DNA of 64,000 bases from Brevibacillus dissolubilis (GCF_006170445.1 NZ_VCNA01000019.1:1-64000); one strand, 5' to 3'; positions 53,901 through 63,087 are shown, counted from the first letter of the stretch. Notes: a model not told the origin generated them from the sequence alone. Program-made: numbers and translations.

Positions 53901-54474
53901 GCGTTTGACCTTCCTGCAGAAGCAAGAGGCCGACCTGATCGAAGCCAAAACCATGCTGTATCAGGTGATCGAAGAGATGGACACCGAGATGTCCCGCCGA
54001 TTCAAGGAGACGTTCGAGGAGATCCGCGAGCAGTTCCAGCAGGTGTTTGTCCAGCTTTTCGGAGGTGGGCGTGCTGACTTGGTACTGAATCAGCCGGATA
54101 ATATCCTAGAGACCGGTGTAGACATCGTGGCACAGCCACCGGGGAAAAAGCTGCAAAACCTCGCACTGCTCTCAGGCGGGGAGCGTGCCTTTACTGCGAT
54201 GGCGCTGCTTTTTGCCATCCTGAAGGTCAAGCCTGTGCCATTCTGCGTACTCGACGAGGTAGAGGCCGCACTGGATGAGGCCAACGTGAACCGTTTTGCC
54301 GAGTACATGCATAATTTCAGCGAACAGACCCAGTTCATCTGTGTCACCCACCGCAAAGGTACGATGGAATCAGCAGACGTCCTCTACGGCATCACCATGC
54401 AGGAGGGCGGCGTCTCCAAAATCGTCTCCGTAAAACTGGAAGAAACGAAAAAATTGATGGAAAACGTCTCATAA
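50902..54474 (+). CDS. smc: chromosome segregation SMC protein
   Basis: SMC organises and segregates the chromosome with ScpA/ScpB. 1190 residues: Walker A GPNGSGKSN (about 32-40), Q-loop, long coiled coil, hinge at the centre (VAELVIVPQKLETAVEVSLG through GAMKKNTTNLLGRGR), second coiled coil, signature LLSGGERAFTAMALLFA and Walker B VLDEVEAALDE. Start ATG after GGAGAG. It is followed by ftsY as in Bacillus. Confidence 0.98.
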   Translation: MYLKRLEVIGFKSFADRTELEFVPGVTAVVGPNGSGKSNVSDAIRWVLGEQSAKSLRGAKMEDIIFAGSDTRKPVNFAEVSLTLDNSDRSLDMEYSEVTVTRRVYRSGESEYSINKRQCRLRDIMELFMDTGVGKEAYSIIGQGRIEEILSTKSEDRRGIFEEAAGIVKYKTRKRDAERKLDETEANLVRIHDITTEIDEQVGPLQEQAEIAKQYKTLHQQLVEHEVALYVQQIENTHTKWEESKERVGELQQELVKHTSEASSHEAELEQARFQVNQIDASIEELQQVLLHVTEEAEKVEGQRKVLNERRRNLEANRQQTMEQMHRLTEKQRDVEQELEEQTTRRNEAKARHDEAEQSLKDAEREFSVMVQALSDDVDTLKSDYFEKLNESANMRNEVRHLQQTVQTTQARLERLKQDRARLEEEEEARQDKLDEYQDQLAEIDRQIQESIANFRELMENVKEQQIQADEARRDIQKQEQQREATRSRLDLLKEMQSEFAGFQQGVKEILKAREKGFKGIHGAVAELVIVPQKLETAVEVSLGGALQNVVVDNESAGREAIAYLKKHNLGRATFLPLDVIRPRNISDSDRRMIEREDGVVGVASELVSFDERYRSIVESMLGGVIVTETLEQANRVARASSYRYRVVTLEGDIVNAGGSMTGGAMKKNTTNLLGRGRQAEELEAALVEADKRIAEQKEQVRTLFAGIKEMELTQEQLRSKGETLRVKEQEIKGLLQQTEAEGKSLAERLFLLGQDIEAYQREVNEANEKQAKLDSSLKRLAEEEQHLSEAITYAENKRQEQLLNKEEMNEKITSLKVLAAQVKQEHTSRMEQAERLEEQRRQIIREWEEARDILASLEGLDGTNDTSSQSLDAKIQELRQDKDRVAGLIQERRSDRATLVSKLEHVEIETKEIRKNVKSVEDKLHQEEVKVNRYEVELDHLLNKLSEEYEMSFDLAKQKYPPIGDMVSEQQLVTRLKREITALGTVNLGAIEEFERLNERLTFLQKQEADLIEAKTMLYQVIEEMDTEMSRRFKETFEEIREQFQQVFVQLFGGGRADLVLNQPDNILETGVDIVAQPPGKKLQNLALLSGGERAFTAMALLFAILKVKPVPFCVLDEVEAALDEANVNRFAEYMHNFSEQTQFICVTHRKGTMESADVLYGITMQEGGVSKIVSVKLEETKKLMENVS

Positions 54475-54521
54475 CGGCGAGTTTCGCCTAAGATAGAGAG
54501 AGAAAGAAGGAGGAGACGAGC

Positions 54522-55538
54522 GTGAGTTTTTTTAAGAAACTAAAAGATGCAATCGTCAAGAAATCAGAAGAAGTAACCCAGAAATTTACCGAGGGCCTCT
54601 CCAAAACCCGTGACATGATGGTGGAAAAGGTACAGGACCTCGTACGCCGCTACAAAAAAATCGATGAGAATTTTTTCGATGAGCTCGAAGAAATCCTCAT
54701 CACCGCTGACGTAGGTGTCAACACGGTTATGGACCTGATCGACGACCTCAAAGGCGAGGTACGCAAGCACAAGATCGAGAACGCCCTCGACCTGCAGCCG
54801 ATCCTGTCTGAGAAACTGGTGGCATTGCTTAAAAATGAAGACAATCAAACCACCAGCCTCAACATCGAAGAAGGCCGCCTCAATGTCATCCTGTTCGTCG
54901 GCGTCAACGGCGTAGGGAAGACGACCACCATCGGGAAAATGGCCCACATGTTCCGTCAGCAAGGCAAAAAAGTCCTGCTGGCTGCGGGCGACACCTTCCG
55001 TGCAGCAGCGATCGAGCAGCTCGAAGTATGGGGCCAGCGTGTCGGTGTAGATGTCGTGAGACAAAACCAAGGCTCCGATCCTGCAGCCGTCATCTACGAT
55101 GCCCTGCAAGAAGCGAAGAACCGCAATGTGGATATCCTGCTGTGCGATACTGCAGGCCGCCTGCAAAACAAGGTAGGTCTGATGGATGAGCTGGCAAAAG
55201 TCTTCCGCGTGGTGCAACGCGAAATCCCTGACGCCCCGCATGAAGTCCTGCTCGTTCTCGATGCGACCACGGGTCAAAATGCGCTGAACCAAGCCAAGGT
55301 GTTCGGCGAGACGACCAAGGTGTCCGGCATCGTGCTGACGAAGCTCGACGGTACGGCAAAAGGCGGGATCGTTATCGCGATCCGCAACGAGCTGAATATC
55401 CCCGTGAAGTATGTGGGATTGGGCGAGAAGATGGATGATCTGCAGCAGTTTGATCCGGAGCAGTTCGTGCATGCGTTGTTTAAAGGGTTGATTGATGAAG
55501 AAATCAAGGAAGAAGCAGAGACGGAAACACAGCAGTAA
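54522..55538 (+). CDS. ftsY: signal recognition particle receptor FtsY
   Basis: GTPase receptor that docks SRP-ribosome complexes at the membrane. 338 residues from GTG after AAGGAGGAG. N domain of about 100 residues, then G domain with GVNGVGKTTT, DTFRAAAIEQL, DTAGR, TKLDGTAKGG. The acidic N-terminal A domain is short. Partner Ffh is encoded at 57041-58480. Confidence 0.97.
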   Translation: MSFFKKLKDAIVKKSEEVTQKFTEGLSKTRDMMVEKVQDLVRRYKKIDENFFDELEEILITADVGVNTVMDLIDDLKGEVRKHKIENALDLQPILSEKLVALLKNEDNQTTSLNIEEGRLNVILFVGVNGVGKTTTIGKMAHMFRQQGKKVLLAAGDTFRAAAIEQLEVWGQRVGVDVVRQNQGSDPAAVIYDALQEAKNRNVDILLCDTAGRLQNKVGLMDELAKVFRVVQREIPDAPHEVLLVLDATTGQNALNQAKVFGETTKVSGIVLTKLDGTAKGGIVIAIRNELNIPVKYVGLGEKMDDLQQFDPEQFVHALFKGLIDEEIKEEAETETQQ

Positions 55539-55558
55539 GATTCATAATTGAAGATGTA

Positions 55559-55592
55559 AAAAGACGTCAGGGATGGATTCCTGGCGTCTTTT
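55559..55592. terminator. bidirectional terminator between ftsY and the DUF4397 gene
   Basis: GACGTCAGG (55563-55571) pairs with CCTGGCGTC (55580-55588), A and T tracts on either side. Confidence 0.88.
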
Positions 55593-55667
55593 GCTGGAAT
55601 TGAGTATCCATTTAGTTGCTGCCTGAAAAATTACAGGATACATTCGATTGTACGAGATGACACACAT

Positions 55668-56372
55668 CTACGGCGTGACAACCGCCTTATCCGTAAAAAT
55701 CAACGCCTCCACCCCAGGCTTCTTCCCACCCGAATACCCGACCACATACACCGAGTATATTGTCGCAGGATCAACACTCACCGTCGGAAAGGCGACCAGC
55801 GCCTTATCCGTACCCGCCTGACGCATCTCCACATTCAGTTGGGCAGGCGCTCCTACTTCTATATAGGAAGAAACATCAGAAAAGCCCAAATTCGACGCCA
55901 GCACCGTGCTGCCAGCAAGGGCCACATCGACTGCATTCGTGTCAGGCGAGGCATGGACAAATCGCACCTTCGCCATATTGGCAGTAGAGGCCAGCTCATC
56001 GTCTACCACCTGCAGACGAATCTTCGCCAATTCACCGATTGCGGCGGCAGAGACCTTTTTCCCGGCTTGCAGGGTGAGATTTTGTTTGATCAGAGGCGTT
56101 GCACCAGCGAGAGCATCAGTTGGGTATATCTCGATGGTATGGTGACCTGCTGCGAGCGGCAAATAGTTAGAAGCCTGCTTGTATACGACATTGGGCAAGA
56201 GATTTTTGCCATCGATAAATACCTTAACCGCAGGGGCGTCAGGAGAAGCATGGATCACGCGGACGAATGCCTGGCCGCTTACACCCTCAGCAGCCTGAGC
56301 AGAGCCTGCGGACAGGACAAAAGCGCCGAGCGCCATGAGACAAAGCCGGGACACCCATTTTTTCCACAACAT
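55668..56372 (-). CDS. secreted DUF4397 protein
   Basis: 234 residues with a signal peptide ending AQA-A near residue 28, then two DUF4397-type beta domains, each starting with VRVIHASPDAPAVKVFIDG or VRFVHASPDTNAVDVALAG. These domains are common in secreted proteins of spore formers and have no assigned function. AAGGAGG precedes the ATG. It is inserted between ftsY and ylxM on the opposite strand. Confidence 0.88.
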   Translation of the reverse strand: MLWKKWVSRLCLMALGAFVLSAGSAQAAEGVSGQAFVRVIHASPDAPAVKVFIDGKNLLPNVVYKQASNYLPLAAGHHTIEIYPTDALAGATPLIKQNLTLQAGKKVSAAAIGELAKIRLQVVDDELASTANMAKVRFVHASPDTNAVDVALAGSTVLASNLGFSDVSSYIEVGAPAQLNVEMRQAGTDKALVAFPTVSVDPATIYSVYVVGYSGGKKPGVEALIFTDKAVVTP

Positions 56373-56592
56373 ACGGTGAACCTCCTTATACGTATATGAT
56401 CCCAGATTTTGTTTTCAACACCCTTACTTTCCCCCAAACCGATTCGTTCATACCTGTGAAATCGAGTAGATTCAACTAAAATAATTCGTGAAAAATAAAA
56501 GAACCAGCATGTCGGAAAAAGACGAAAAAGCCTGTCCCCACAAGGTTTTAACCGATTTTTTAAAAAGAAAAAATGAATGTCAACAAAATAGC

Positions 56593-56656
56593 TTGACACC
56601 AGGCGCAGGATTGTATAGTATATTACTTGGCTCTGTAAAGTAAAAAGCTTTACAGA
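56593..56656 (+). promoter_or_regulatory. ylxM-ffh promoter and leader stem-loop
   Basis: TTGACA (56593-56598), 17 bp, TAGTAT (56616-56621). Just downstream TCTGTAAAG (56632-56640) pairs with CTTTACAGA (56648-56656), a 9-bp perfect hairpin without a T run, in the leader before ylxM. The rest of 56373-56592 shows nothing I can name. Confidence 0.65.
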
Positions 56657-56689
56657 CGGGCAACCGATCAGACGTAAAGGATTGGACCT

Positions 56690-57028
56690 ATGTTAGAAAA
56701 AACCAATCAAATGAATCTCTTGTTTGACTTCTATGCCCCCTTGTTAAAAGGGAAGCAACGCGAGTATCTGGAGCTTTACTATCTAGACGATCTTTCGTTG
56801 AGTGAGATTGCTGAGATGCACGAGGTTAGTCGCCAGGCAGTCTACGACCATATCAAGCGGGCTGAAAAGCAACTTTTCGAATACGAAGAGAAGCTGGAAC
56901 TCGCGACTATGTACGAGCGACGACAATCCCTCACAAACAAGATGATCGGCTTGGTAGAAGCGACTGGCGAGAGTGAATCAAGAGAGACCCTGCTTTCTTT
57001 GCTCCGCCAATTGTCAGACATGGATTAG
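56690..57028 (+). CDS. ylxM: YlxM, UPF0122 helix-turn-helix protein
   Basis: 112 residues. Sigma-70 region 4-like helix-turn-helix: [20 protein letters not shown], then [16 protein letters not shown]. YlxM is always next to ffh and stimulates SRP function in streptococci. ATG is preceded by GTAAAGGA. Ffh starts 12 nt later. Confidence 0.93.
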   Translation: MLEKTNQMNLLFDFYAPLLKGKQREYLELYYLDDLSLSEIAEMHEVSRQAVYDHIKRAEKQLFEYEEKLELATMYERRQSLTNKMIGLVEATGESESRETLLSLLRQLSDMD

Positions 57029-57040
57029 GAGGGGCGTCAG

Positions 57041-58480
57041 ATGGCATTTGAAAGCTTAGCTAACAGGTTGCAGAGCGCATTTGACAAGCTTCGTGGACGC
57101 GGTAAGATCGACGAAGATGTTGTCAACGAAGCGATGCGCGAAGTACGTCTCGCCCTGCTTGAAGCAGACGTTAACTTCAAGGTTGTAAAAGACTTTGTGG
57201 GCCGCGTCAAAGAACGTGCAGTCGGACAAGACGTGCTCAAGAGCTTGACTCCTGGTCAGATGGTCATCAAGATCGTTAACGAAGAGTTGACCGAATTGAT
57301 GGGTGGGAACGTATCCACACTTGCCAAAGCACACCGGCCACCAACGATCATCATGATGGTAGGTCTGCAGGGTGCAGGTAAAACTACCACCACAGGTAAG
57401 CTTGCGAAGTACCTGATCAAGCAAAACCACAAACCCCTGCTGGTTGCAGGCGACATTTACCGTCCAGCCGCGATCAAGCAGTTACAAGTATTAGGTGAGC
57501 AAGTCGGCGCACCAGTATTCTCACTCGGCGATCAAGTAAGCCCAGTCGAGATTGCCAAACAGGCGATTCAACAAGCCAAAGAAAACCAAAACGATTATGT
57601 CATAATCGACACCGCAGGTCGCCTACATATCGATGAAGCACTCATGGATGAACTCAAAAACGTCCGTGAAGTAGCCAAACCAGATGAAATCCTGCTTGTG
57701 GTCGACGCTATGACCGGTCAAGATGCGGTCAACGTCGCAGAGAGCTTCAACGCTCAGTTGGAACTCTCCGGGGTAGTCCTGACCAAGCTGGACGGTGACA
57801 CACGCGGTGGTGCGGCCCTCTCCGTCAAATCCGTGACAGGCAAGCCGATCAAGTTTGCCGCTACGGGCGAGAAGCTGGACGCACTGGAACCTTTCCATCC
57901 AGACCGTATGTCTTCCCGTATCCTCGGGATGGGCGACGTGCTCTCCCTCATCGAAAAAGCTCAAGAAGCGGTCGATGAAGAGAAGGCAAAAGAGATGGAA
58001 CAGCAGATGCGCAAAGGTGAATTCACTTTTGACATGTTCCTCGATTCGATGCAGCAGATGCGTAAGCTCGGGCCTTTGGAAGATATCCTCGGCATGCTCC
58101 CTGGCATGAACAAGGTCAAAGGCATGAAAGACTTCAAAGTCGACGAGAAGCAGCTTGCCCGCACAGAAGCCATCGTGAAATCCATGACCAAAGCGGAACG
58201 TCAAAACCCAGATCTGCTCAATGCAGGTCGCCGTCGCCGAATCGCGGCAGGCTCCGGTACGACGGTCCAAGAGGTGAACCGCTTCATCAAGCAATTCGAA
58301 GAAATGAAGAAGATGATGAAACAGTTCTCCGGCATGGCTAAGCAGATGCAAAAGAAAGGGAAGAAAAAAGGCGGCGGTTTCATGCCATTCAAAGGCGGCA
58401 AGCCACCAGTCAATCCGTTCGGGGACAACAACCCAAAAGGCGGCGGAGGATTCAACTTCCCATTCAACCCATTCAAATAG
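57041..58480 (+). CDS. ffh: signal recognition particle protein Ffh
   Basis: 479 residues. N domain, G domain (GLQGAGKTTT, DIYRPAAIKQL, DTAGR, TKLDGDTRGG) and Met-rich M domain that binds 4.5S RNA and signal sequences. The C-terminal tail is Gly/Lys/Pro-rich (KGKKKGGGFMPFKGGKPP), longer than in E. coli but usual in Bacillota. AGGAGG precedes ATG. Confidence 0.98.
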   Translation: MAFESLANRLQSAFDKLRGRGKIDEDVVNEAMREVRLALLEADVNFKVVKDFVGRVKERAVGQDVLKSLTPGQMVIKIVNEELTELMGGNVSTLAKAHRPPTIIMMVGLQGAGKTTTTGKLAKYLIKQNHKPLLVAGDIYRPAAIKQLQVLGEQVGAPVFSLGDQVSPVEIAKQAIQQAKENQNDYVIIDTAGRLHIDEALMDELKNVREVAKPDEILLVVDAMTGQDAVNVAESFNAQLELSGVVLTKLDGDTRGGAALSVKSVTGKPIKFAATGEKLDALEPFHPDRMSSRILGMGDVLSLIEKAQEAVDEEKAKEMEQQMRKGEFTFDMFLDSMQQMRKLGPLEDILGMLPGMNKVKGMKDFKVDEKQLARTEAIVKSMTKAERQNPDLLNAGRRRRIAAGSGTTVQEVNRFIKQFEEMKKMMKQFSGMAKQMQKKGKKKGGGFMPFKGGKPPVNPFGDNNPKGGGGFNFPFNPFK

Positions 58481-58578
58481 CTTGAACTCTCTTTGCTTTA
58501 CAGGTTTACCCGTAAGCAATAGTTCAGATATAAGATCACAACGTGTTTTACGTTGCATTTTTCCAGGAGGTGAACATC

Positions 58579-58851
58579 ATGGCAGTTAAAATTCGTCTGA
58601 AGCGCATGGGTTCCAAAAAGGCACCTTTCTATCGTGTAGTTGTAGCTGACTCCCGTTCCCCACGTGACGGTCGTTTCATCGAAGAAATCGGTTACTACAA
58701 CCCAGTAGCTCAACCAGCAGTTGTAAACATCGATACTGAGAAAGCAGTTCAATGGATCTTGAACGGCGCTCAACCTACCGATACAGCTCGTAACCTGCTT
58801 TCTACAGTAGGCGTACTCGCGAAAGTAAACGAAGTAAAATTCGGCAAGTAA
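58579..58851 (+). CDS. rpsP: 30S ribosomal protein S16
   Basis: 90 residues from ATG after [29 protein letters not shown] and [19 protein letters not shown] are standard. First of the rpsP-khpA-ylqD-rimM-trmD-rplS set. Confidence 0.98.
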   Translation: MAVKIRLKRMGSKKAPFYRVVVADSRSPRDGRFIEEIGYYNPVAQPAVVNIDTEKAVQWILNGAQPTDTARNLLSTVGVLAKVNEVKFGK

Positions 58852-58873
58852 TTCTTCATAACGGAGGTATCTC

Positions 58874-59101
58874 ATGAAAGAGTTGGTCGAAACGATCGCG
58901 AAGGCTCTCGTGGATCATCCGGAAGAAGTACGTGTGAACGAAGTGGATAAGGAGCGCGCGCTTGTCTATGAACTGTCCGTTCATCCTAATGATATGGGCA
59001 AGATCATCGGCAAGCAAGGGCGCATCGCCAAAGCTCTTCGTTCCGTTGTTACTGCTGCGGCTGTAACAACTGACAAGCGAGTCACGGTTGAAATCGTGTA
59101 A
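58874..59101 (+). CDS. khpA: KH-domain RNA-binding protein KhpA (YlqC)
   Basis: 75 residues with a single KH domain; the GxxG loop is GKQG within GKIIGKQGRIAKALRSVV. KhpA with KhpB binds many RNAs and affects cell length in streptococci. It follows rpsP by 22 nt. Confidence 0.95.
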   Translation: MKELVETIAKALVDHPEEVRVNEVDKERALVYELSVHPNDMGKIIGKQGRIAKALRSVVTAAAVTTDKRVTVEIV

Positions 59102-59136
59102 AAAAAGAGACTGGGGACTAGCTCCCCGGTCTTTTT
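59102..59136 (+). terminator. intrinsic terminator after khpA
   Basis: GACTGGGGA (59109-59117) pairs with TCCCCGGTC (59123-59131), with A and T tracts. It may attenuate reading into ylqD. Confidence 0.88.
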
Positions 59137-59163
59137 CTATTTCCCACAGGTGGAGGGATATGT

Positions 59164-59583
59164 GTGATTACCATTCATCGCCCGATTCAAGTGAAAATCA
59201 TCTTGACCGAAACCTCGCGCCGAATCCTCATAGCGGAGTACGAGCGGCAAATCCGCCAATTGGAGCAAGAGCAAGAGCAGTGGCAGTTTCAAGGCAAGAA
59301 GCTGCTTGTGGAAGCACAGAAAAAATCACCAGAAATCGCCCGAATCGCTTCTGAACGGATTGCGAAAGAAGAGCGGAACCGGGCCGAAAAGCTGGAGCTG
59401 TTGCATTTTCAACTCAGACAAGCAGAGAGTCTGCCGGAGGGAAGCGAAATCCATCACTCCACTGTTCAGAGCCCCGTCCAAATAAAAACAGGCGATGCGT
59501 GGGATGAAATCATGTCAGGTACGGAAATTCTGTTAAAAGACGGAGTTGTTTTTGAAATTCGCCAAGGAGGGATCAAGTCGTGA
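59164..59583 (+). CDS. ylqD: YlqD family protein
   Basis: 139 residues from GTG after GGTGGAGGG. N-terminal helical coiled coil (RRILIAEYERQIRQLEQEQE) and C-terminal beta domain (SGTEILLKDGVVFEIRQGG). Conserved between khpA and rimM in Bacilli; function unknown. The stop overlaps the rimM start. Confidence 0.9.
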   Translation: MITIHRPIQVKIILTETSRRILIAEYERQIRQLEQEQEQWQFQGKKLLVEAQKKSPEIARIASERIAKEERNRAEKLELLHFQLRQAESLPEGSEIHHSTVQSPVQIKTGDAWDEIMSGTEILLKDGVVFEIRQGGIKS

Positions 59584-60098
59584 GCGATAAAAAATACTAT
59601 CGTGTCGGCAAGCTGGTCAATACCCAAGGATTGCGCGGCGAGGTGCGTGTGGTATCTACCACCGACTTTCCAGATGAACGTTTTCAAGTAGGAAATGAAC
59701 TGCTGCTGTTCCACCCAACCCTGCCACAGCCCCAGACGCTGACCATCGCATCCCGCCGTCAGCACAAGGAATTTGAGCTGTTGACCTTTAAAGGCTATGA
59801 GAACATTAATGATATCGAAAAGTACAAAGGCGGCGAGCTGAAGGTATCCGAGGATGAACTCTTAGAGCTGGAGGACGACGAGTTTTACATACACCAACTG
59901 ATCGGCTGTGAGGTTGTGACAGACGAAGGCGAAGAACTGGGCCGCATCACCGATGTCCTGCAGCCGGGAGCCAACGATGTCTGGGTGGTCAAGGGCAAGC
60001 GCGGGGAGATCCTGTTGCCGTTCATCGAGGACTGCATCAAGCATGTGGACGTGAAAAACAAACGGGTAGTTGCCCACATCATGGAAGGGCTGCTGTAA
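59580..60098 (+). CDS. rimM: ribosome maturation factor RimM
   Basis: Helps assemble the 30S head around S19. 172 residues; N-terminal barrel [16 protein letters not shown], and C-terminal PRC-barrel domain with [11 protein letters not shown] and [13 protein letters not shown] start overlaps the ylqD stop by 4 nt, with GGAGGG upstream. Confidence 0.96.
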   Translation: MSDKKYYRVGKLVNTQGLRGEVRVVSTTDFPDERFQVGNELLLFHPTLPQPQTLTIASRRQHKEFELLTFKGYENINDIEKYKGGELKVSEDELLELEDDEFYIHQLIGCEVVTDEGEELGRITDVLQPGANDVWVVKGKRGEILLPFIEDCIKHVDVKNKRVVAHIMEGLL

Positions 60099-60111
60099 GG
60101 AGCGTGACAAC

Positions 60112-60855
60112 ATGCGTATAGATGTCCTGACACTGTTTCCTGAGATGTTTTCCGGGGTTTTTGGGACGAGCATCTTGGGCAAGGCAGCGGAAAAAGGGAT
60201 CGTGGATTTTCACGTGACCAATTTCCGCGAGTATTCCAATAACAAACACGGCACCGTAGACGATACCCCGTATGGCGGCGGTGGAGGCATGGTGCTCAAG
60301 GCTGAGCCGATCTTTGGTGCGGTCGAGGCGGTCACAGGCGAAGCGAAGCCTCGTGTCGTGCTGATGTGTCCACAGGGCAAGAGGTATAACCAAAAGCTTG
60401 CCGAGGAGTTCGCCCGCGAAGAGCATCTGGTCTTCATCTGCGGCCACTACGAGGGCTATGACGAGCGCATCCGTGAATATCTGGTCACAGATGAGGTGTC
60501 GATCGGAGACTATGTCCTGACAGGCGGAGAGCTGGCTGCGATGGTGATCATCGACAGTGTGGTACGATTGCAGCCGGGGGCGCTTGGCAATGAACTGTCG
60601 GCGGTGACCGATTCGTTCTCCACAGGGCTTCTGGAGCACCCGCATTATACCCGTCCGGCTGAGTTCCGTGGCTGGAAGGTACCCGACATCCTGATGAGCG
60701 GCCATCATGCCAATATCGAGCGCTGGAGGCTCAAGGAGTCGCTTCGCCGAACAATCGAGCGCCGTCCCGACCTGCTCGATCAGATTGAGATGACAAAAGA
60801 GATCAAACAGCTCTTGGAGGAACTGCGCCAGGAGAAGGAGCAGGGCGAAGCATAG
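60112..60855 (+). CDS. trmD: tRNA (guanine37-N1)-methyltransferase TrmD
   Basis: Methylates G37 next to the anticodon and prevents frameshifting. 247 residues of the SPOUT knot fold: [64 protein letters not shown] precedes the ATG. Confidence 0.98.
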   Translation: MRIDVLTLFPEMFSGVFGTSILGKAAEKGIVDFHVTNFREYSNNKHGTVDDTPYGGGGGMVLKAEPIFGAVEAVTGEAKPRVVLMCPQGKRYNQKLAEEFAREEHLVFICGHYEGYDERIREYLVTDEVSIGDYVLTGGELAAMVIIDSVVRLQPGALGNELSAVTDSFSTGLLEHPHYTRPAEFRGWKVPDILMSGHHANIERWRLKESLRRTIERRPDLLDQIEMTKEIKQLLEELRQEKEQGEA

Positions 60856-60895
60856 ACAGCAAGGAATTATCTTGAGAAAGATTTAGGAAAAAGTA

Positions 60896-60924
60896 TTGCT
60901 ATGCCCGTCCATCTGTGCTAATAT
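60896..60924 (+). promoter_or_regulatory. promoter of rplS
   Basis: TTGCTA (60896-60901), 17 bp, TAATAT (60919-60924), 120 nt before the start codon, so rplS has its own transcript. Confidence 0.65.
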
Positions 60925-60934
60925 ACTTCTTGTG

Positions 60935-61034
60935 GCAATTTTGCCCGCTGATCAAGACGGTCCGCTACTCTTGCAACTGTCTGAAGAGACAGCGTCTTAA
61001 CCCGTAGCAGAGTAAGAACGTCTTTTGGAAGGAG
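60935..61034 (+). ncRNA. L19 leader (ribosomal protein autoregulatory leader)
   Basis: About 100 nt between promoter and ribosome site can fold: AAGACGGTCCGCTACTC pairs in part with GAGT...GAACGTCTT near the ribosome site, with CTGTCTGAAGAGACAG as an inner hairpin. Position and folding match the L19 leader known in Bacillota, through which L19 is thought to control its own gene. Called from context, not from a model search. Confidence 0.65.
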
Positions 61035-61044
61035 GGAAATTAAG

Positions 61045-61395
61045 ATGAACCAAGTAATTCGTGAATTGGCTAAAGATCAACTGAAACAAGATCTTCCAGC
61101 GTTCCGTCCTGGTGATACTGTACGTGTACACGTTAAAGTTATCGAGGGTCAGCGTGAGCGTATTCAGATTTTTGAAGGCGTTGTTATCAAACGTCGTGGT
61201 ACTGGTATCAGCGAAACCTTTACTGCTCGTAAGGTATCTTACGGCGTAGGCGTTGAGCGTACATTCCCGGTGCACACACCAAAAATCGACAAAATCGAAA
61301 TCGTACGTTTCGGTAAAGTCCGTCGTGCGAAACTGTACTACCTGCGCGATCGCGTTGGTAAAGCAGCTCGTATCAAGGAAATCCGTCGTCGATAA
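61045..61395 (+). CDS. rplS: 50S ribosomal protein L19
   Basis: 116 residues; [70 protein letters not shown] precedes the ATG. Confidence 0.98.
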   Translation: MNQVIRELAKDQLKQDLPAFRPGDTVRVHVKVIEGQRERIQIFEGVVIKRRGTGISETFTARKVSYGVGVERTFPVHTPKIDKIEIVRFGKVRRAKLYYLRDRVGKAARIKEIRRR

Positions 61396-61413
61396 GACCG
61401 ATACAAGCAAACA

Positions 61414-61447
61414 AAGGAGGACTGGTGGTTTCCAGCCCTCCTTTTTT
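61414..61447 (+). terminator. intrinsic terminator of rplS
   Basis: AAGGAGG-CTGG pairs with CCAG-CCTCCTT with small bulges, then six Ts. Confidence 0.85.
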
Positions 61448-61508
61448 CAATACCCTGTACATGGATTTGTGCAGGTTTACGTAAGCTAAAGGAGCAGGAG
61501 GAAGGTTT

Positions 61509-62072
61509 ATGAGTGAGAATGTAACCTCCACCCCCAAAAAGAAAAGCGAAACTTGGGAGTGGGTGCAAGCCCTTGCCATTGCAATTGCTTTAGCCCTCGC
61601 TATTCGCACGTTCCTGTTTGCACCGTTTATCGTTGAGGGCGAATCCATGGAGTACACCTTACATAACACCGAAAAACTGGTTGTCAATAAGGCGATCTAT
61701 TACATGAAAGATCCGCAGCCAGGGGATATTATCGTGTTCCATGCCGAAGAGACCCGCGATTACATCAAGCGTGTCATCGCTGTGGCCGGTGATTCCGTGG
61801 AGATCAAGGATGACAAGGTCTACGTGAATGACAAAGTGGTCGAGGAACCGTTCCTCGCCCAAAAACGCAAAGAATCCGAGGAAGCAGGCTACCCTAGATA
61901 CCTCGAAGATTATCCGAAGACCACTATTCCGGAAGGTCATATCTTTGTTATGGGGGATAACCGCCAAAACAGCCGCGACAGCCGTGCGATCGGACCTGTT
62001 CCCGTCGAAAAGGTAGTAGGCCGTTCTGAGTTCGTGTTCTGGCCACTCAAAGATATTCGGATGATCGACTAA
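61509..62072 (+). CDS. sipS: type I signal peptidase
   Basis: Cleaves signal peptides of secreted proteins. 187 residues; one N-terminal membrane helix (about 18-40), catalytic S46 in GESMEYTL and K87 in DYIKRVIAVAGD, box E GDNRQNSRDSR. Several secreted proteins of this window would be substrates. The symbol follows the Bacillus naming at this locus. Confidence 0.95.
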   Translation: MSENVTSTPKKKSETWEWVQALAIAIALALAIRTFLFAPFIVEGESMEYTLHNTEKLVVNKAIYYMKDPQPGDIIVFHAEETRDYIKRVIAVAGDSVEIKDDKVYVNDKVVEEPFLAQKRKESEEAGYPRYLEDYPKTTIPEGHIFVMGDNRQNSRDSRAIGPVPVEKVVGRSEFVFWPLKDIRMID

Positions 62073-62102
62073 CGTTTTGACAACAAAAGTAGGTGAAACA
62101 GC

Positions 62103-62999
62103 ATGACCATTCAATGGTTTCCCGGACATATGGCGAAAGCCCGCCGGCAGATCACGGAAAAGCTGAAACAGATCGACGTGGTGATCGAGCTGTTGGACTC
62201 ACGTTTACCGCTGTCCAGCCGTAACCCGATGATCGATGAGATCGTCGGCGACAAACCGCGTATGATTTTGCTCAACAAGGCAGATTTGGCAGACACAAGC
62301 GTAACCGATCAGTGGGTGAACTACTTCCGCAACCAGGGAGTCCGTACCCTGCCAATCGATGCGCTGAGCGGTCAAGGAGTCAACAAGCTGCCGCAGATGT
62401 GCCAGGAGCTGGCCGCTGATATGCTCAACAAACGGGCAGAAAAAGGGATGCAGGCAAGAGCAATACGCATCATGATTCTCGGTATCCCGAACGTCGGTAA
62501 ATCCTCACTGATCAATCGTCTCGCTAAGCGCTCAGTAGCGGCAACTGGTGACCGTCCAGCTGTCACCAAGGCACAGCAGTGGGTGAAGCTTGGCAATACC
62601 TTGGAGATGCTCGATACTCCGGGTGTTCTCTGGCCGAAGTTTGAAGATCCAATGGTAGGTCTTCGCCTCGCTGCGAGCGGTGCGATCAAGGATGAGCTGA
62701 TCGACTTCTCTGAGGTGGCCGTATATGCTATCGCTTATATGATGCACTATTATCCAGAGAATCTCAAGGATCGTTTCAAACTGAGCGAACTTCCTGAGGA
62801 TCGTTTCAGCATGCTGGAGGAGATCGGGAAAAAACGCGGTTGCCGCGCCTCTGGCGGTTCTGTCGACTATGACAAAGCGGCTGAGATTTTCCTGCGCGAA
62901 CTTCGCTCCGGCAAGCTCGGCAATGTTACCTTGGAACGCCCGCTTGATCTGGAGCTGGAGGAGCCGATTGGCCGGCCAATCTCCACGCTGGATGTGTAA
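62103..62999 (+). CDS. rbgA: ribosome biogenesis GTPase RbgA (YlqF)
   Basis: Circularly permuted GTPase for late 50S assembly. 298 residues; IQWFPGHMAKARR start, G4 LNKADL before G1 GIPNVGKSSLINRL and G3 DTPGVLWPK. A C-terminal ANTAR-like helical domain follows. AGGTGAAACAGC precedes the ATG. Confidence 0.97.
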   Translation: MTIQWFPGHMAKARRQITEKLKQIDVVIELLDSRLPLSSRNPMIDEIVGDKPRMILLNKADLADTSVTDQWVNYFRNQGVRTLPIDALSGQGVNKLPQMCQELAADMLNKRAEKGMQARAIRIMILGIPNVGKSSLINRLAKRSVAATGDRPAVTKAQQWVKLGNTLEMLDTPGVLWPKFEDPMVGLRLAASGAIKDELIDFSEVAVYAIAYMMHYYPENLKDRFKLSELPEDRFSMLEEIGKKRGCRASGGSVDYDKAAEIFLRELRSGKLGNVTLERPLDLELEEPIGRPISTLDV

Positions 63000-63058
63000 A
63001 ACCAGATAGCTGATCAGATGATCGATTGAGATCGTAATCGGATCGTGATTGTGATCGT

Positions 63059-63087
63059 GAAGCTCCCGAATGAGGGGGCTTTTTTTG
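63059..63087 (+). terminator. intrinsic terminator of rbgA
   Basis: AAGCTCCC (63061-63068) pairs with GGGGGCTT (63075-63082), T tract follows. Just before it GATCGTGAT repeats at 63041-63060. Confidence 0.85.
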
